Translations under genes and position numbers: made by a program
Part shown: one piece after another, positions 1 through 7,081 of the stretch
Position numbering within the stretch: the stretch's first letter is position 1
Layout: each line of letters opens with the position of its first letter
Notes under the pieces: model-generated
Database searches by the model: none
Seen by the model: only the letters and a program-made list of their open reading frames with translations
What the model was told of the DNA's origin: nothing
DNA from: an uncultured Anaerotignum sp.
Lineage (GTDB): Bacteria > Bacillota > Clostridia > Lachnospirales > Anaerotignaceae
DNA: 38,079 nt
Assembly (NCBI RefSeq): GCF_905212195.1
Contig: NZ_CAJMDQ010000013.1
Location: forward strand, 1-38,079
Direction of reading: 5' to 3'

Positions 1-53
1 TTCAGGTTCTAGTGGACATTACGTCCGTGCAGGTTCAAGTCCTGTCATCCGCA
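1..53 (+). tRNA. tRNA-Leu (CAG), 3' part, cut by window edge
   Basis: The first 53 bases are identical to the 3' part (1341-1393) of the complete tRNA-Leu downstream: the anticodon loop with CAG, variable arm, T arm and acceptor 3' strand ending CATCCGC plus discriminator A. No CCA is encoded. The 5' half lies outside the window. A rho-independent terminator follows directly. Confidence 0.9.
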
Positions 54-60
54 TCTGAAA

Positions 61-92
61 AGGCCATTGCAGAAGCAGTGGTCTCTTTTTTT
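61..92 (+). terminator. Rho-independent terminator of first tRNA-Leu
   Basis: A ten-pair stem with two G-T wobbles (AGGCCATTGC / GCAGTGGTCT) and an AGAA loop is followed by CTTTTTTT. It starts eight bases after the tRNA end. It also lies upstream of the small zinc-ribbon gene, so that gene may be expressed mainly by readthrough. Confidence 0.8.
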
Positions 93-129
93 ATCTCAGG
101 CTTGCAAAGGACAGTTAGGAGGAAAGAAA

Positions 130-408
130 ATGAGTTTGGACAGAACCAGAAGATGGATGCGTTTTTGTTGTTTGATTGGTTTGTTCTGTATCATCTATAC
201 GATTTTTACAGGGGATTATTCCGGCAAAAGCCCACTGATGTGGATTGGCATTGCCTTCATTGCGGCAGCGGCTTTCATTTATTTCCGTCATGGGGTTTGC
301 TGTCACTGCGGCAGACGGTTGCCCATTCATGACATTTATCAGGGGAAATTCTGCCCCTACTGCCGGGGAGATCTTCACATGAATTCCTCCTCTGCACCCA
401 GAAGATAA
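130..408 (+). CDS. Small membrane protein with C-terminal zinc ribbon
   Basis: This 92-residue protein is not a family I can name. The ATG at 130 is chosen because TAGGAGG lies just upstream; longer frames begin inside the preceding terminator. Two hydrophobic segments (about residues 10-25 and 36-52) are followed by a CxxC-14-CxxC zinc-ribbon-like knuckle (CCHCG ... CPYCRG) in the last third. The topology suggests a membrane-anchored zinc ribbon facing one side of the membrane. It resembles the N-terminal half of the next gene, so the two are probably paralogues. No separate promoter is evident after the tRNA terminator. Function is unknown. Confidence 0.7.
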   Translation: MSLDRTRRWMRFCCLIGLFCIIYTIFTGDYSGKSPLMWIGIAFIAAAAFIYFRHGVCCHCGRRLPIHDIYQGKFCPYCRGDLHMNSSSAPRR

Positions 409-416
409 GGCTCATA

Positions 417-453
417 AACGGATGTTTCCATGAACGGAAATGTCCGTTTTTTG
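417..453 (+). terminator. Rho-independent terminator
   Basis: A stem of about 13 pairs with two G-T wobbles (AACGGATGTTTCC / GGAAATGTCCGTT) with an ATGAAC loop leads into a T run. It closes the first zinc-ribbon gene. Confidence 0.8.
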
Positions 454-462
454 TTTAGAAGA

Positions 463-491
463 TGGCTTTTCTTCCATACTTATGCTATGAT
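463..491 (+). promoter_or_regulatory. Likely sigma-A promoter with extended -10
   Basis: TGGCTT (463-468), 17 bases, then TATGAT (486-491) preceded by TGC, an extended -10. The ATG of the second zinc-ribbon gene is 20 bases downstream. The -35 is weak, so confidence is moderate. Confidence 0.5.
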
Positions 492-511
492 GAAACAAAG
501 GGGGGATTGCC

Positions 512-1198
512 ATGACATTGAAGAAACTGCGGAAAAAATATAAGATGTGGCTGACATTGGCATTTGTATTTTTGGTTTTGATGTTCGTTTTGAGCGGACT
601 GCAGGTTGACGGATGGGTTGAGGTTTGTATGGGGGCAACATTCTTTTGCTTAGTTATGGTGATTTACATGATGCTCCGTTATGGCAGATGCAGGGTCTGC
701 TATAATTTGCTGGACCCTTATGTCCTGTTCCATGGGGGTCACTGCAAGTTCTGTGGTACACCTGTGGAGGATGGGGAAGAAAAAAGACTGACGTTTCGGA
801 ATATGCGGGAAATGACAGAAGACGAAATCAATGGTTTTTTGCAGGAAGGCTGGAAAATCGGCTGTGCCGTGGGTACAGAAAAAGAACAGCAGGAATTGCT
901 GGAAGCACTTTCTCGTTCCAAAGAAACGGGATTCCCTCAGTTTGTACTGGTATATGAAAAAGATGTGCTGATTGGCTTTCTTTTCATTTATGGAGAGGAA
1001 GGGCATACTTGGATTATCCATAATGCCGACGAAAAGACATACGAACAGGAAAAGGAAATGCTGGCGTATGGTCGTGACTTATGCAAAAAATTGGGCAGTG
1101 AAAAGCTGGCGGCATGTTTTCGGCAACAACTTAAAGAAGTGGAACGCATGGGAAAAAGCCATCGGGAGGCATGGGAAGAAAAGTGTTCTGGCAAATGA
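512..1198 (+). CDS. Membrane zinc-ribbon protein with extra C-terminal domain
   Basis: This 228-residue protein starts at ATG 512 behind GGGGGA. Residues 1-80 repeat the plan of the preceding protein: two membrane segments (about 12-30 and 36-55), then CxxC and a second CxxC (CRVCY ... CKFCG). Residues 90-228 form a soluble, charged domain absent from the first gene, with alternating beta-like and alpha-like stretches (for example FVLVYEKDVLIGFLFIYGEE). This has a faint acyltransferase-like look, but I see no diagnostic motif. It has its own promoter and lies between two tRNA-Leu copies. I do not recognise a function; membrane location and zinc binding are inferred from sequence. Confidence 0.7.
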   Translation: MTLKKLRKKYKMWLTLAFVFLVLMFVLSGLQVDGWVEVCMGATFFCLVMVIYMMLRYGRCRVCYNLLDPYVLFHGGHCKFCGTPVEDGEEKRLTFRNMREMTEDEINGFLQEGWKIGCAVGTEKEQQELLEALSRSKETGFPQFVLVYEKDVLIGFLFIYGEEGHTWIIHNADEKTYEQEKEMLAYGRDLCKKLGSEKLAACFRQQLKEVERMGKSHREAWEEKCSGK

Positions 1199-1253
1199 AT
1201 TCCATTGAGAAAGACTTTATGAAAAGAGATTGTAAAAAGTTTGAAAAAAGTTA

Positions 1254-1282
1254 TTGACAAAGAACCTGTTTTATAGTATGAT
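1254..1282 (+). promoter_or_regulatory. Sigma-A promoter of tRNA-Leu
   Basis: TTGACA (1254-1259), a 17-base spacer and TATGAT (1277-1282): near-consensus, with the predicted start about 20 bases before the tRNA. Confidence 0.85.
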
Positions 1283-1308
1283 AGTCAAGCAAGTTCAAAA
1301 AAGCATAT

Positions 1309-1393
1309 GCGGATGTGGCGGAATTGGCAGACGCGCTAGATTCAGGTTCTAGTGGACATTACGTCCGTGCAGGTTCAAGTCCTGTCATCCGCA
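1309..1393 (+). tRNA. tRNA-Leu (CAG)
   Basis: An 85-base class II tRNA. The acceptor GCGGATG pairs with CATCCGC, the anticodon stem CTAGA/TCTAG encloses TTCAGGT (anticodon CAG), there is a long variable arm, and the T loop contains TTCAAGT. CCA is not encoded. Its 3' 53 bases are identical to the partial copy at the window start. Confidence 0.95.
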
Positions 1394-1400
1394 TCCAGAA

Positions 1401-1433
1401 AAAAGACCATCGTAGAAACGATGGTCTTTTTTT
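1401..1433 (+). terminator. Rho-independent terminator of tRNA-Leu
   Basis: AAAGACCATCG / CGATGGTCTTT with loop TAGAAA and a T7 run. It touches the 3' end of the convergent CarD-like gene and is symmetrical enough to work both ways. Confidence 0.85.
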
Positions 1434-1947
1434 ACGCCAGTTGCTTTTCTTCTGCAAAACGCTGCTGTACTTCTGTGCGGATTTCTCCCGGCTCTTTGCC
1501 AAGAGCTGCCGCCAGTTCCCCATAAAGAAGGCATTCCGCCTGTTTCAGATACCGCTGTTCTGTTTGAGAAATGTGTTTTCCCACACGGGCGTTTTCTTCG
1601 ATTTTCTGATAAAGGGATTTCATCAGCTGCAAATACTGCATACAGTCATGGGTGTTCAGCATTTCGCTGTAGTGGTTGGCTGTTTCTTTGTGGTCCCGGC
1701 TGCGGAAAGGCTCCGCGGAGATGTGGCTGATGTTGTCCAGATAGCTTTTTGCCTCAGCGGCAGAAATGACAGGACGCATAAATGCCCGGGTGGAAACGGA
1801 AACGTGGATGGTTTCAGAAAAGGGGGAGAAAAGCGGAATCAGGGTGTAGTATAGGCGGCCATCTTTTTGCTGGGGAAGGGGCGCAACGTCTGCGACGCGG
1901 CATACGCCTGTATTGCCATAAAAAACCAACTGATCTTTTCGATACAT
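1432..1947 (-). CDS. CarD-like transcriptional regulator
   Basis: This 171-residue protein starts at an ATG preceded by GAAAGGAGTG. The N-terminal part (about residues 1-60, beginning MYRKDQLVFYGNTGVCRV) matches the CarD/TRCF RNA-polymerase-interacting fold, in which the start YxxGDxVxYxxxGVCxV is typical. The remainder is helical and polar (about 75-171), as in the CarD C-terminal DNA-contacting domain. Known family members bind the RNA polymerase beta subunit and stabilise open promoter complexes. It is monocistronic, convergent with the tRNA, and has a possible promoter at 2012-2041. The exact regulon cannot be inferred. Confidence 0.85.
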   Translation of the reverse strand: MYRKDQLVFYGNTGVCRVADVAPLPQQKDGRLYYTLIPLFSPFSETIHVSVSTRAFMRPVISAAEAKSYLDNISHISAEPFRSRDHKETANHYSEMLNTHDCMQYLQLMKSLYQKIEENARVGKHISQTEQRYLKQAECLLYGELAAALGKEPGEIRTEVQQRFAEEKQLA

Positions 1948-2011
1948 GAAAACACTCCTTTCGCTTTTCCTGTGCTGTTTTTAGGATTTCCCAGAAAAAC
2001 CCTTCGTATTC

Positions 2012-2041
2012 AGTGTATCACTGTTTTTTGCCCAAAATCAA
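2012..2041 (-). promoter_or_regulatory. Possible promoter of CarD-like gene
   Basis: On the minus strand TTGATT (2036-2041), 18 bases, then TACACT (2012-2017), about 65 bases before the start codon. Acceptable but not strong. Confidence 0.4.
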
Positions 2042-2154
2042 AGGAGAAATGGGGTAAAAACGCATTTTTGTGAAGGATGCGCAGGGGGTGAAAAGCAGGT
2101 TTTGTGCAGAAGTCCTAGGGGCTGTTGGTGAATTTTTCGCAAAAAAGGCATGAA

Positions 2155-2185
2155 AAAATCCCCTTTCAAAAGAAAGGGGATTTTG
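2155..2185 (-). terminator. Rho-independent terminator of HIT gene
   Basis: Reading the minus strand, AATCCCCTTTC / GAAAGGGGATT with a TTTT loop runs into a T stretch, just after the HIT-family stop codon. The rest of the 1948-2192 gap shows nothing else recognisable. Confidence 0.85.
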
Positions 2186-2192
2186 TGTTTGT

Positions 2193-2603
2193 TTACAGGC
2201 TCATTTCCAGTTTTTTGCGCATGTCTTCGATCTGTTCGTCTGTCAGATCCATGGGTTTGTATGCAATGGTGATGCCGTCGTTTTCATAACGAGGAATCAG
2301 GTGCAGATGGAAATGGAATACAGTCTGACCGGCAACGGTGCCGTTGTTCTGCATCACGTTCATGTGGTCAAAGCCCAGTCTTGCTTTCATTTCTCTTGCG
2401 ATGATAGCTGCCAGACGGAACAGTCTGCCGGCTTTGTCCGGGTCGATTTCAAAGATATTGGCAACGTGTTCCTTCACCAGAATCAGCACATGGCCTTCGT
2501 TGGCAGGAAAACGGTCCAGAATTACCTTAAATTCATCGTTTTCATATATAGTGGCGGAGCCGAATTCCCCCGACACGATTTTACAGAAAATACAGTCGCT
2601 CAT
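2193..2603 (-). CDS. HIT family nucleotide-binding hydrolase
   Basis: This 136-residue protein has a complete HIT (histidine triad) domain. The catalytic triad HFHLHLIPR lies at about residues 97-105 (H97, H99, H101), and the N-terminal CIFC pair (C4, C7) is the zinc-binding start common in bacterial HIT proteins. The family (HinT/Fhit-like) hydrolyses nucleoside phosphoramidates and adenylated compounds on the alpha phosphate; cytoplasmic. The start ATG follows GAAAGGATG. It is monocistronic with its own promoter and terminator. The length is normal for the family. The physiological substrate is not predictable. Confidence 0.93.
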   Translation of the reverse strand: MSDCIFCKIVSGEFGSATIYENDEFKVILDRFPANEGHVLILVKEHVANIFEIDPDKAGRLFRLAAIIAREMKARLGFDHMNVMQNNGTVAGQTVFHFHLHLIPRYENDGITIAYKPMDLTDEQIEDMRKKLEMSL

Positions 2604-2636
2604 AAGTATTCATCCTTTCGTATGTGATTTGCTATC

Positions 2637-2665
2637 AGTATAGCACGAAAGGAAGCAGATTGCAC
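2637..2665 (-). promoter_or_regulatory. Promoter of HIT gene
   Basis: On the minus strand GTGCAA (2660-2665), 17 bases, TATACT (2637-2642). The start codon is about 34 bases beyond the -10. Confidence 0.55.
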
Positions 2666-2675
2666 AGATTTTTGT

Positions 2676-3185
2676 TCAAAAATATTTGCTGAACAGATAG
2701 GTCAATGCGTTGGCGTGGCTCTGCTTATCTGTGAGAATCTCGAAAAACAGGTCACGGAGGGCACCGTCGGGTACTGCCAGAAAGAAATTCCGATAGAAAT
2801 CTGCCGCATCCAATTCCTGCATGAGGGTTTCCTCCAGATAGGCTTTGGGGTCGATGACTTCCAGAGTGGAAGGGGTCTGGCTTTCGTCAGGAGTTTCCGG
2901 CGTTTCGCCTGTAATGAGGAACAAGGCTTCCCGCAGGTTTTTCAGATGCTTTTTCTCATCCAGATACATGGATTTGAGCATATCGGCAGAGGGGGAGAGC
3001 ACAGGGGCTTCCGTCAGTAAGCGGCGGTAACGGTTGGCAAGCTGGGCCGTTTCCTCTGCGGCCACTTTCAGCAGCGCCAGCAGACGGTCGTCCTCTGCCA
3101 GTTCTGCAATGGCAGGGTCTTTGGCTTCCCGCGCTGTCAGGCTCTGCCGCTGGAAATAATGGGTATTGCGATTATATGGGTACAT
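2676..3185 (-). CDS. Ferritin-like (rubrerythrin-fold) protein
   Basis: This 169-residue protein starts at ATG 3185, preceded by GCAAAGGAG; an upstream in-frame ATG has no ribosome site. Four helices are predictable, with putative metal ligands in ferritin-like spacing: E44/E45 in the first helix, E77xxH80 (DEKKHLK), E124 and D130-x-Y in the third, and DKQSH157 in the last. The insert at about residues 93-112 is rich in Thr, Pro and Glu. Proteins of this type bind a di-iron centre or are coat-like helical bundles in spore formers. Whether the ligand set is complete is uncertain, and so is the role. Confidence 0.7.
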   Translation of the reverse strand: MYPYNRNTHYFQRQSLTAREAKDPAIAELAEDDRLLALLKVAAEETAQLANRYRRLLTEAPVLSPSADMLKSMYLDEKKHLKNLREALFLITGETPETPDESQTPSTLEVIDPKAYLEETLMQELDAADFYRNFFLAVPDGALRDLFFEILTDKQSHANALTYLFSKYF

Positions 3186-3283
3186 GTTTGTCAGTCTCCT
3201 TTGCTTTTTTCTATCATATCTATGCGGCAAAAAGGTGGGACTTGCATAAAATCGCCTTTTTTTCAGAAAAAACAGAAATCTTC

Positions 3284-3312
3284 TGGCAGTTGCCCATTTT
3301 TTCTGTTATGAT
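3284..3312 (+). promoter_or_regulatory. Likely promoter of murG
   Basis: TGGCAG (3284-3289), 17 bases, TATGAT (3307-3312) with TGT before it (extended -10). The murG ATG is 43 bases downstream. Confidence 0.45.
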
Positions 3313-3354
3313 AGGAAACAGTGAAAAATAGTATATTACAGGGGTGAATTCTCT

Positions 3355-4413
3355 ATGAAACGAATTGTATTGACAGGTGGCGGCACAGCGGGCCATGTGA
3401 CGCCCAATCTGGCAATCCTGCCTTTGCTGCGGCAGGAAGGCTGGGAAGTTTTGTATATCGGCTCCGAAAACGGCATTGAAAAGAAACTCATTGAGGCGGA
3501 AGGGGTGCCTTATTACAGCATTCCCACAGGGAAACTGCGCCGTTATCTGTCCAGACAGAACATCACCGATATGTTCCGTGTGGTAAAAGGCGTCAGCGAA
3601 GCCACCAAACTGCTGAAAAAACTGAAACCCGATCTGGTATTCTCCAAAGGCGGCTTTGTAGCAGTGCCCGTCGTGCTGGGTGCAAAGAAAAACAAGATTC
3701 CTGTTATCATTCACGAATCCGACATCACACCGGGTCTGGCAAACAAAATCGCTATGCCTTTTGCAAAGACAGTCTGCACCACATTCCCGGAAACACTGAA
3801 ATATGTTCCCAAGGAAAAAGGCATCCACACAGGTACACCTATCCGTGCGGAACTGTTCAAAGGCGACAGACAGAAAGGTCTGGAAATCTGCGGTTTTGAC
3901 GGCACAAAGCCTGTTCTGCTGCAGATGGGCGGCTCTCTGGGGGCTGTGAAGCTCAACGACGCTCTGCGGGAAAGCCTGCCTTCTTTGCTGAAGGATTTTG
4001 ACATCATCCACCTTTGTGGTAAAGGTCATAAGGAAGAAAGTCTGGAAGGCACAAAGGGATATCGTCAGTTTGAATATGTTACCGATGAACTGGCAGATTT
4101 GTTTGCCGCAACAGATGTCATCATTGCCCGTGCAGGCAGCAACTCCATTTCCGAGTTCTTGGCGCTGAAAAAGCCCCATCTGCTGATTCCTCTTTCTGCA
4201 AAGGCAAGCCGCGGCGACCAGATTCTGAATGCTGCGTCCTACGAAAAACAGGGCTTTGCTATGGTGCTGCCGGAAGAAGAACTGACAGCGGAAACCATGG
4301 AAACAAAAGTGCGTGAACTTTATGCAAATCGGGAAACCTATATTGCAGCCATGGAAAAGAGCACCCAGAACAATGGTGTGGAAGCAGTTATGGCGCTGAT
4401 TCGCCAATTTTAA
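3355..4413 (+). CDS. murG: MurG: UDP-GlcNAc:lipid I GlcNAc transferase
   Basis: This 352-residue GT28 glycosyltransferase transfers GlcNAc from UDP-GlcNAc to lipid I to make lipid II at the inner face of the membrane. The first Gly-rich loop GGGTAGH (residues 8-14), the second-domain LLQMGGSLGA loop (about 190-199) and IARAGSNSISEF (about 259-270, with the UDP-binding Ser/Glu region) are clear. Length is typical. The start ATG follows AGGGGTG. It stands alone with its own promoter rather than in a division and cell-wall cluster. Clostridia often carry such a separate copy, so a second murG elsewhere is possible. Confidence 0.92.
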   Translation: MKRIVLTGGGTAGHVTPNLAILPLLRQEGWEVLYIGSENGIEKKLIEAEGVPYYSIPTGKLRRYLSRQNITDMFRVVKGVSEATKLLKKLKPDLVFSKGGFVAVPVVLGAKKNKIPVIIHESDITPGLANKIAMPFAKTVCTTFPETLKYVPKEKGIHTGTPIRAELFKGDRQKGLEICGFDGTKPVLLQMGGSLGAVKLNDALRESLPSLLKDFDIIHLCGKGHKEESLEGTKGYRQFEYVTDELADLFAATDVIIARAGSNSISEFLALKKPHLLIPLSAKASRGDQILNAASYEKQGFAMVLPEEELTAETMETKVRELYANRETYIAAMEKSTQNNGVEAVMALIRQF

Positions 4414-4434
4414 TAAACATTTAAGAAAAACAAA

Positions 4435-4464
4435 TTGACACAGACTTTTTGCGTGTAATAAAAT
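4435..4464 (+). promoter_or_regulatory. Promoter of cyclophilin lipoprotein operon
   Basis: TTGACA (4435-4440), 18 bases, TAAAAT (4459-4464), 44 bases before the lipoprotein start. Confidence 0.7.
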
Positions 4465-4507
4465 ATTTCTCATGTATGAGATGAAAAAAGCAGGCAGGAG
4501 GAAAACA

Positions 4508-5290
4508 ATGATGAAAAAATATATCAGTTTGATTCTGGCAGGACTTTTGATGTTCACAGCAGCAGGATGCGGCAGTGAAGCACAGGCGGAAACCGATACA
4601 GAATCTACAGGTGAATATGTGAATCTGCAGGCGCAGATGCCGGAAGAAGGCGAGGAAATCGCTGTCATCGACACTTCCAAAGGTGTTGTGAAAATGCGTT
4701 TCTTCCCCGAAGAAGCACCTAAGGCAGTGGAAAACTTCAAAACACTGGCAAAGGACGGCTACTATGATGGACTGACATTCCATCGTGTCATTGAGGACTT
4801 CATGATTCAGACCGGTGACCCTACGGGTACAGGTACTGGCGGCGAAAGCTGCTGGGGAGAAGACTTCGAGGATGAAGTTTCCCCGAACCTGCATTTTTAT
4901 AACGGCGCTGTTGCCATGGCAAACAAAGGCCCCAACACCAACGGCAGCCAGTTCTTCATTGTGCAGGCAAAAACTGTGACAGAAGATTATCTGAAAACAC
5001 TGGAAGATGCCCGTGATAACAACGAAGAAGAAATGGGCGTTACCATCGGCGATGAATTTTATACACTCAGCCAGCTTTATCCCGACAGCGTGATGGATTA
5101 TTATCGGGAACATGGCGGCGCAGTCCATCTGGAATATGTTTACGGCAACGCTTACACCATTTTCGGTCAGGTCATTGAAGGAATGGATGTAGTGGACGCC
5201 ATCGCAGCTGTGGATGTGGATGAAAATTCCAAACCACTGGAAGATGTGATCATCAACAGCATCACATTTGAACCCTACACAGCACAGTAA
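4508..5290 (+). CDS. Cyclophilin-type peptidyl-prolyl isomerase lipoprotein
   Basis: This 260-residue secreted lipoprotein starts at ATG 4508, right after GGCAGGAGG. Residues 1-20 are a lipoprotein signal ending in TAAGC with the lipidated Cys21. The cyclophilin domain runs from about residue 52 and shows FHRVIEDFMIQTGDP, then MANKGPNTNGSQFFIV, which hold the catalytic Arg and core residues. An insertion of about 50 residues (roughly 165-215) separates the active-site part from the final VIEGMDVVDAI segment, as in many clostridial cyclophilins. It should assist folding of exported proteins at the outer face of the membrane. The next lipoprotein gene follows after 27 bases. Confidence 0.92.
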   Translation: MMKKYISLILAGLLMFTAAGCGSEAQAETDTESTGEYVNLQAQMPEEGEEIAVIDTSKGVVKMRFFPEEAPKAVENFKTLAKDGYYDGLTFHRVIEDFMIQTGDPTGTGTGGESCWGEDFEDEVSPNLHFYNGAVAMANKGPNTNGSQFFIVQAKTVTEDYLKTLEDARDNNEEEMGVTIGDEFYTLSQLYPDSVMDYYREHGGAVHLEYVYGNAYTIFGQVIEGMDVVDAIAAVDVDENSKPLEDVIINSITFEPYTAQ

Positions 5291-5317
5291 AGAAAGATAG
5301 AAATGAGGATTTGGAAT

Positions 5318-5809
5318 ATGAGAAAGAAACTGGTTTTGGTATTGACATTGATGTGTGCCGTTGCAGCTTTTGTCGGCTGTGGGAAAGAAGAAGTTCCCCA
5401 GCAGGAAGTTTCCTACAACATGACTTTCATCAATGAAACAGGAGAAGGCGCATCTGCCCTGAAAATCCGTCCCACAGAAGACGACGACTGGACAGATAAC
5501 ATGCTGAAGGAATCCGAATGGAAAAATGGTTTTTCCGTACCTGTTACCCTGAATGGCATGGTGCCTGTAGTGGAAAACGGCTGGCAGGTGCAGATGACAT
5601 TCACAGACGGTACAGAACAGATCTGGGACAATGTTGTTCTGGAAGATGGTGACACCATCACATTTACACTGGAAAATGGTGTTGCATCTGTGACACATAT
5701 GCCTGCGGAAGACATGACAAGTGACACAGACGATGTACTGGAAGATGGCGATGTACAGAACCAGTTGGAAGACGAATCTTTGCAGGATGATGTCCTGACA
5801 GAAGAATAA
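5318..5809 (+). CDS. Putative lipoprotein of unknown function
   Basis: This 163-residue protein has a lipoprotein signal ending AFVGC (Cys21). I choose the ATG at 5318 because GAGG lies at suitable distance; an in-frame ATG at 5303 has only a weak site. The mature part (about 30-125) is beta-rich with several Trp/Asp/Gly turns (for example VENGWQVQMTFTDGTEQ), suggesting a small immunoglobulin-like or beta-sandwich domain. The tail (about 130-163) is strongly acidic. It is probably co-transcribed with the cyclophilin lipoprotein and may be a partner or client, but no function can be read from it. Confidence 0.8.
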   Translation: MRKKLVLVLTLMCAVAAFVGCGKEEVPQQEVSYNMTFINETGEGASALKIRPTEDDDWTDNMLKESEWKNGFSVPVTLNGMVPVVENGWQVQMTFTDGTEQIWDNVVLEDGDTITFTLENGVASVTHMPAEDMTSDTDDVLEDGDVQNQLEDESLQDDVLTEE

Positions 5810-5816
5810 GAAAAAA

Positions 5817-5853
5817 CAGAGAGGATTTGGCAAAAGCCGATCCTCTCTTTTGT
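5817..5853 (+). terminator. Rho-independent terminator
   Basis: AGAGAGGAT pairs with ATCCTCTCT, extended by an inner GGC/GCC with an AAAA loop, then TTTTGTTTT. It ends the two-lipoprotein unit. The gap 5854-5995 contains a TATGAT (5906-5911) without a convincing -35. Confidence 0.8.
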
Positions 5854-5995
5854 TTTGTAAGAAAGAATTAAGAGAAATGCCCACTGTTTTCTAAGATTTA
5901 TGGGGTATGATAAGCATGGAGTGTATGGTAGCTTTTGAAAAACAAAATTTTCGCCATACAGGGAAACTGGCGAATGATTTAAGGAGGCAACCTTC

Positions 5996-6406
5996 ATGAA
6001 AACAAAAAAAGAAAACATACTGGTGCTGGTAACGGCGGGGAAAGAATCCAAAAGATTCATGGAACTGGCCAAAGATGCCGCAGAGGCAGGCAACGGGGAT
6101 TTATACATCTTGCATGTAGCGCAGGGCGAAAATATACTGGAAAGCGGAGAAATGTACGAAATGCAGCGGCTGGCAGATTATGGGTGCCGGCTGGGCGGGC
6201 AGGTCTGCCTGTGCTGTGAGCAGGACGTGGCAGCCTATATCAGCCGCTTTGCCAGAGAAAAAGACATTACAGGCGTGCTGCTGGAGCCGCCGGTGAAAAA
6301 AGAGAAAAAATCTATCTGGAAAGAATTGCTGGAGCGGATTGCGGCACTTTTGCCGCCGGGCACTAGCCTGCTTTCCGAAAGAGAATTGGCTGCCGCGGCA
6401 GTATGA
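5996..6406 (+). CDS. UspA-like small protein
   Basis: This 136-residue protein starts at an ATG behind AAGGAGG. The opening KENILVLVTAGKESKRFMELAKDAA, then LYILHVAQGE at about residues 36-46 and the DITGVLLEPP strand near residue 95 follow the alternating beta-alpha plan of the universal stress protein / KdpD-sensor Usp fold. The nucleotide-binding G-2x-G-9x-G(S/T) signature is not evident, so ATP binding is doubtful. It is monocistronic with its own terminator. A role in stress response is a family-level inference only. Confidence 0.65.
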   Translation: MKTKKENILVLVTAGKESKRFMELAKDAAEAGNGDLYILHVAQGENILESGEMYEMQRLADYGCRLGGQVCLCCEQDVAAYISRFAREKDITGVLLEPPVKKEKKSIWKELLERIAALLPPGTSLLSERELAAAAV

Positions 6407-6410
6407 CCGA

Positions 6411-6449
6411 AAAAAACACAGGATGCCTGAGGTACCTGTGTTTTTTTAC
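6411..6449 (+). terminator. Rho-independent terminator
   Basis: AAAAACACAGG pairs with CCTGTGTTTTT around a short loop and runs into T7. Confidence 0.85.
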
Positions 6450-6489
6450 GGATTTTTAGGGGCCAGCAAGGCGGAATTGCTATTTTTTG

Positions 6490-6518
6490 TTGCAAATCGG
6501 GCCAAATTATATTATGAT
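6490..6518 (+). promoter_or_regulatory. Promoter of SEC-C / sua5 / rpiB / upp operon
   Basis: TTGCAA (6490-6495), 17 bases, TATGAT (6513-6518), about 59 bases before the SEC-C start. Confidence 0.75.
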
Positions 6519-6576
6519 TGCAAAGAGCAAGTTTTTTGCGAAAGAATGGATGATAAAGTTAAAGGAGAGAAATGAT

Positions 6577-7077
6577 ATGAGTTTGTATGAAAGCTGGATG
6601 GAAAAAGCATTTTCCAAAGAAGGCAGAAGTGTGGATGCGATTTGGGATGAATACCTGCCCAAGGAACAGCACATCTATGAATATATTCTGGCAAATAAAG
6701 TAACAAAGCTGGAAGGCACAGTAAAAGAACTGGCAGAACGTTTCTCCATGACCACAGAAGAAATCGTGGCTTTCGTGGACGGCATCAACGATGTACTGCC
6801 TACACCTTACGAAATGACAACACTGGAAGAAGATACAGCCATTGTACTGGACATCGACTTTGAACGTCTGTTCAAGAAAATGGTAGAATACCATGCAGAA
6901 CACCTGTATCAGCTGCCCCAGTGGGATGGCATCTTTGACGCAGACACAAGAAAACGTCTGACACTGGAACAGAAACGCTCCAGAACCATCGTCAAAGGCG
7001 AAAAAATCGGACGCAATGACCCTTGCCCTTGCGGCAGCGGCAAAAAATACAAAAAATGCTGCGGAGCAAACCTGTAA
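6577..7077 (+). CDS. SEC-C metal-binding motif protein
   Basis: This 166-residue protein starts at ATG 6577 behind AAAGGAGAG. The last 20 residues are a complete SEC-C zinc motif (GRNDPCPCGSGKKYKKCCG, cysteines 150, 152, 161, 162), the module found at the end of SecA and on many small proteins. Residues 1-145 are helical, with a segment around 45-70 (VTKLEGTVKELAERFSMTTE) that looks like a winged-helix or HTH-like unit. It is the first gene of an operon with Sua5, RpiB and Upp; only four bases separate it from sua5. Its function is unknown; zinc binding is confidently inferred from the motif. Confidence 0.85.
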   Translation: MSLYESWMEKAFSKEGRSVDAIWDEYLPKEQHIYEYILANKVTKLEGTVKELAERFSMTTEEIVAFVDGINDVLPTPYEMTTLEEDTAIVLDIDFERLFKKMVEYHAEHLYQLPQWDGIFDADTRKRLTLEQKRSRTIVKGEKIGRNDPCPCGSGKKYKKCCGANL

Positions 7078-7081
7078 GCAT

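Noticed and set aside
1..1395. The two tRNA-Leu copies as attachment sites of a small integrated element
   Set aside because: No integrase lies between them and the second copy is a complete tRNA with its own promoter and terminator; duplication is simpler.
3220..4740. Very long open frame on the minus strand opposite murG
   Set aside because: Composition is rich in Cys, Phe and His with no domain, and it mirrors the codon bias of murG and the cyclophilin gene on the plus strand. It is an antisense shadow.
4421..5884. Long minus-strand open frame opposite the two lipoprotein genes
   Set aside because: The same shadow pattern; it covers known genes with signal peptides and terminators in the other direction.
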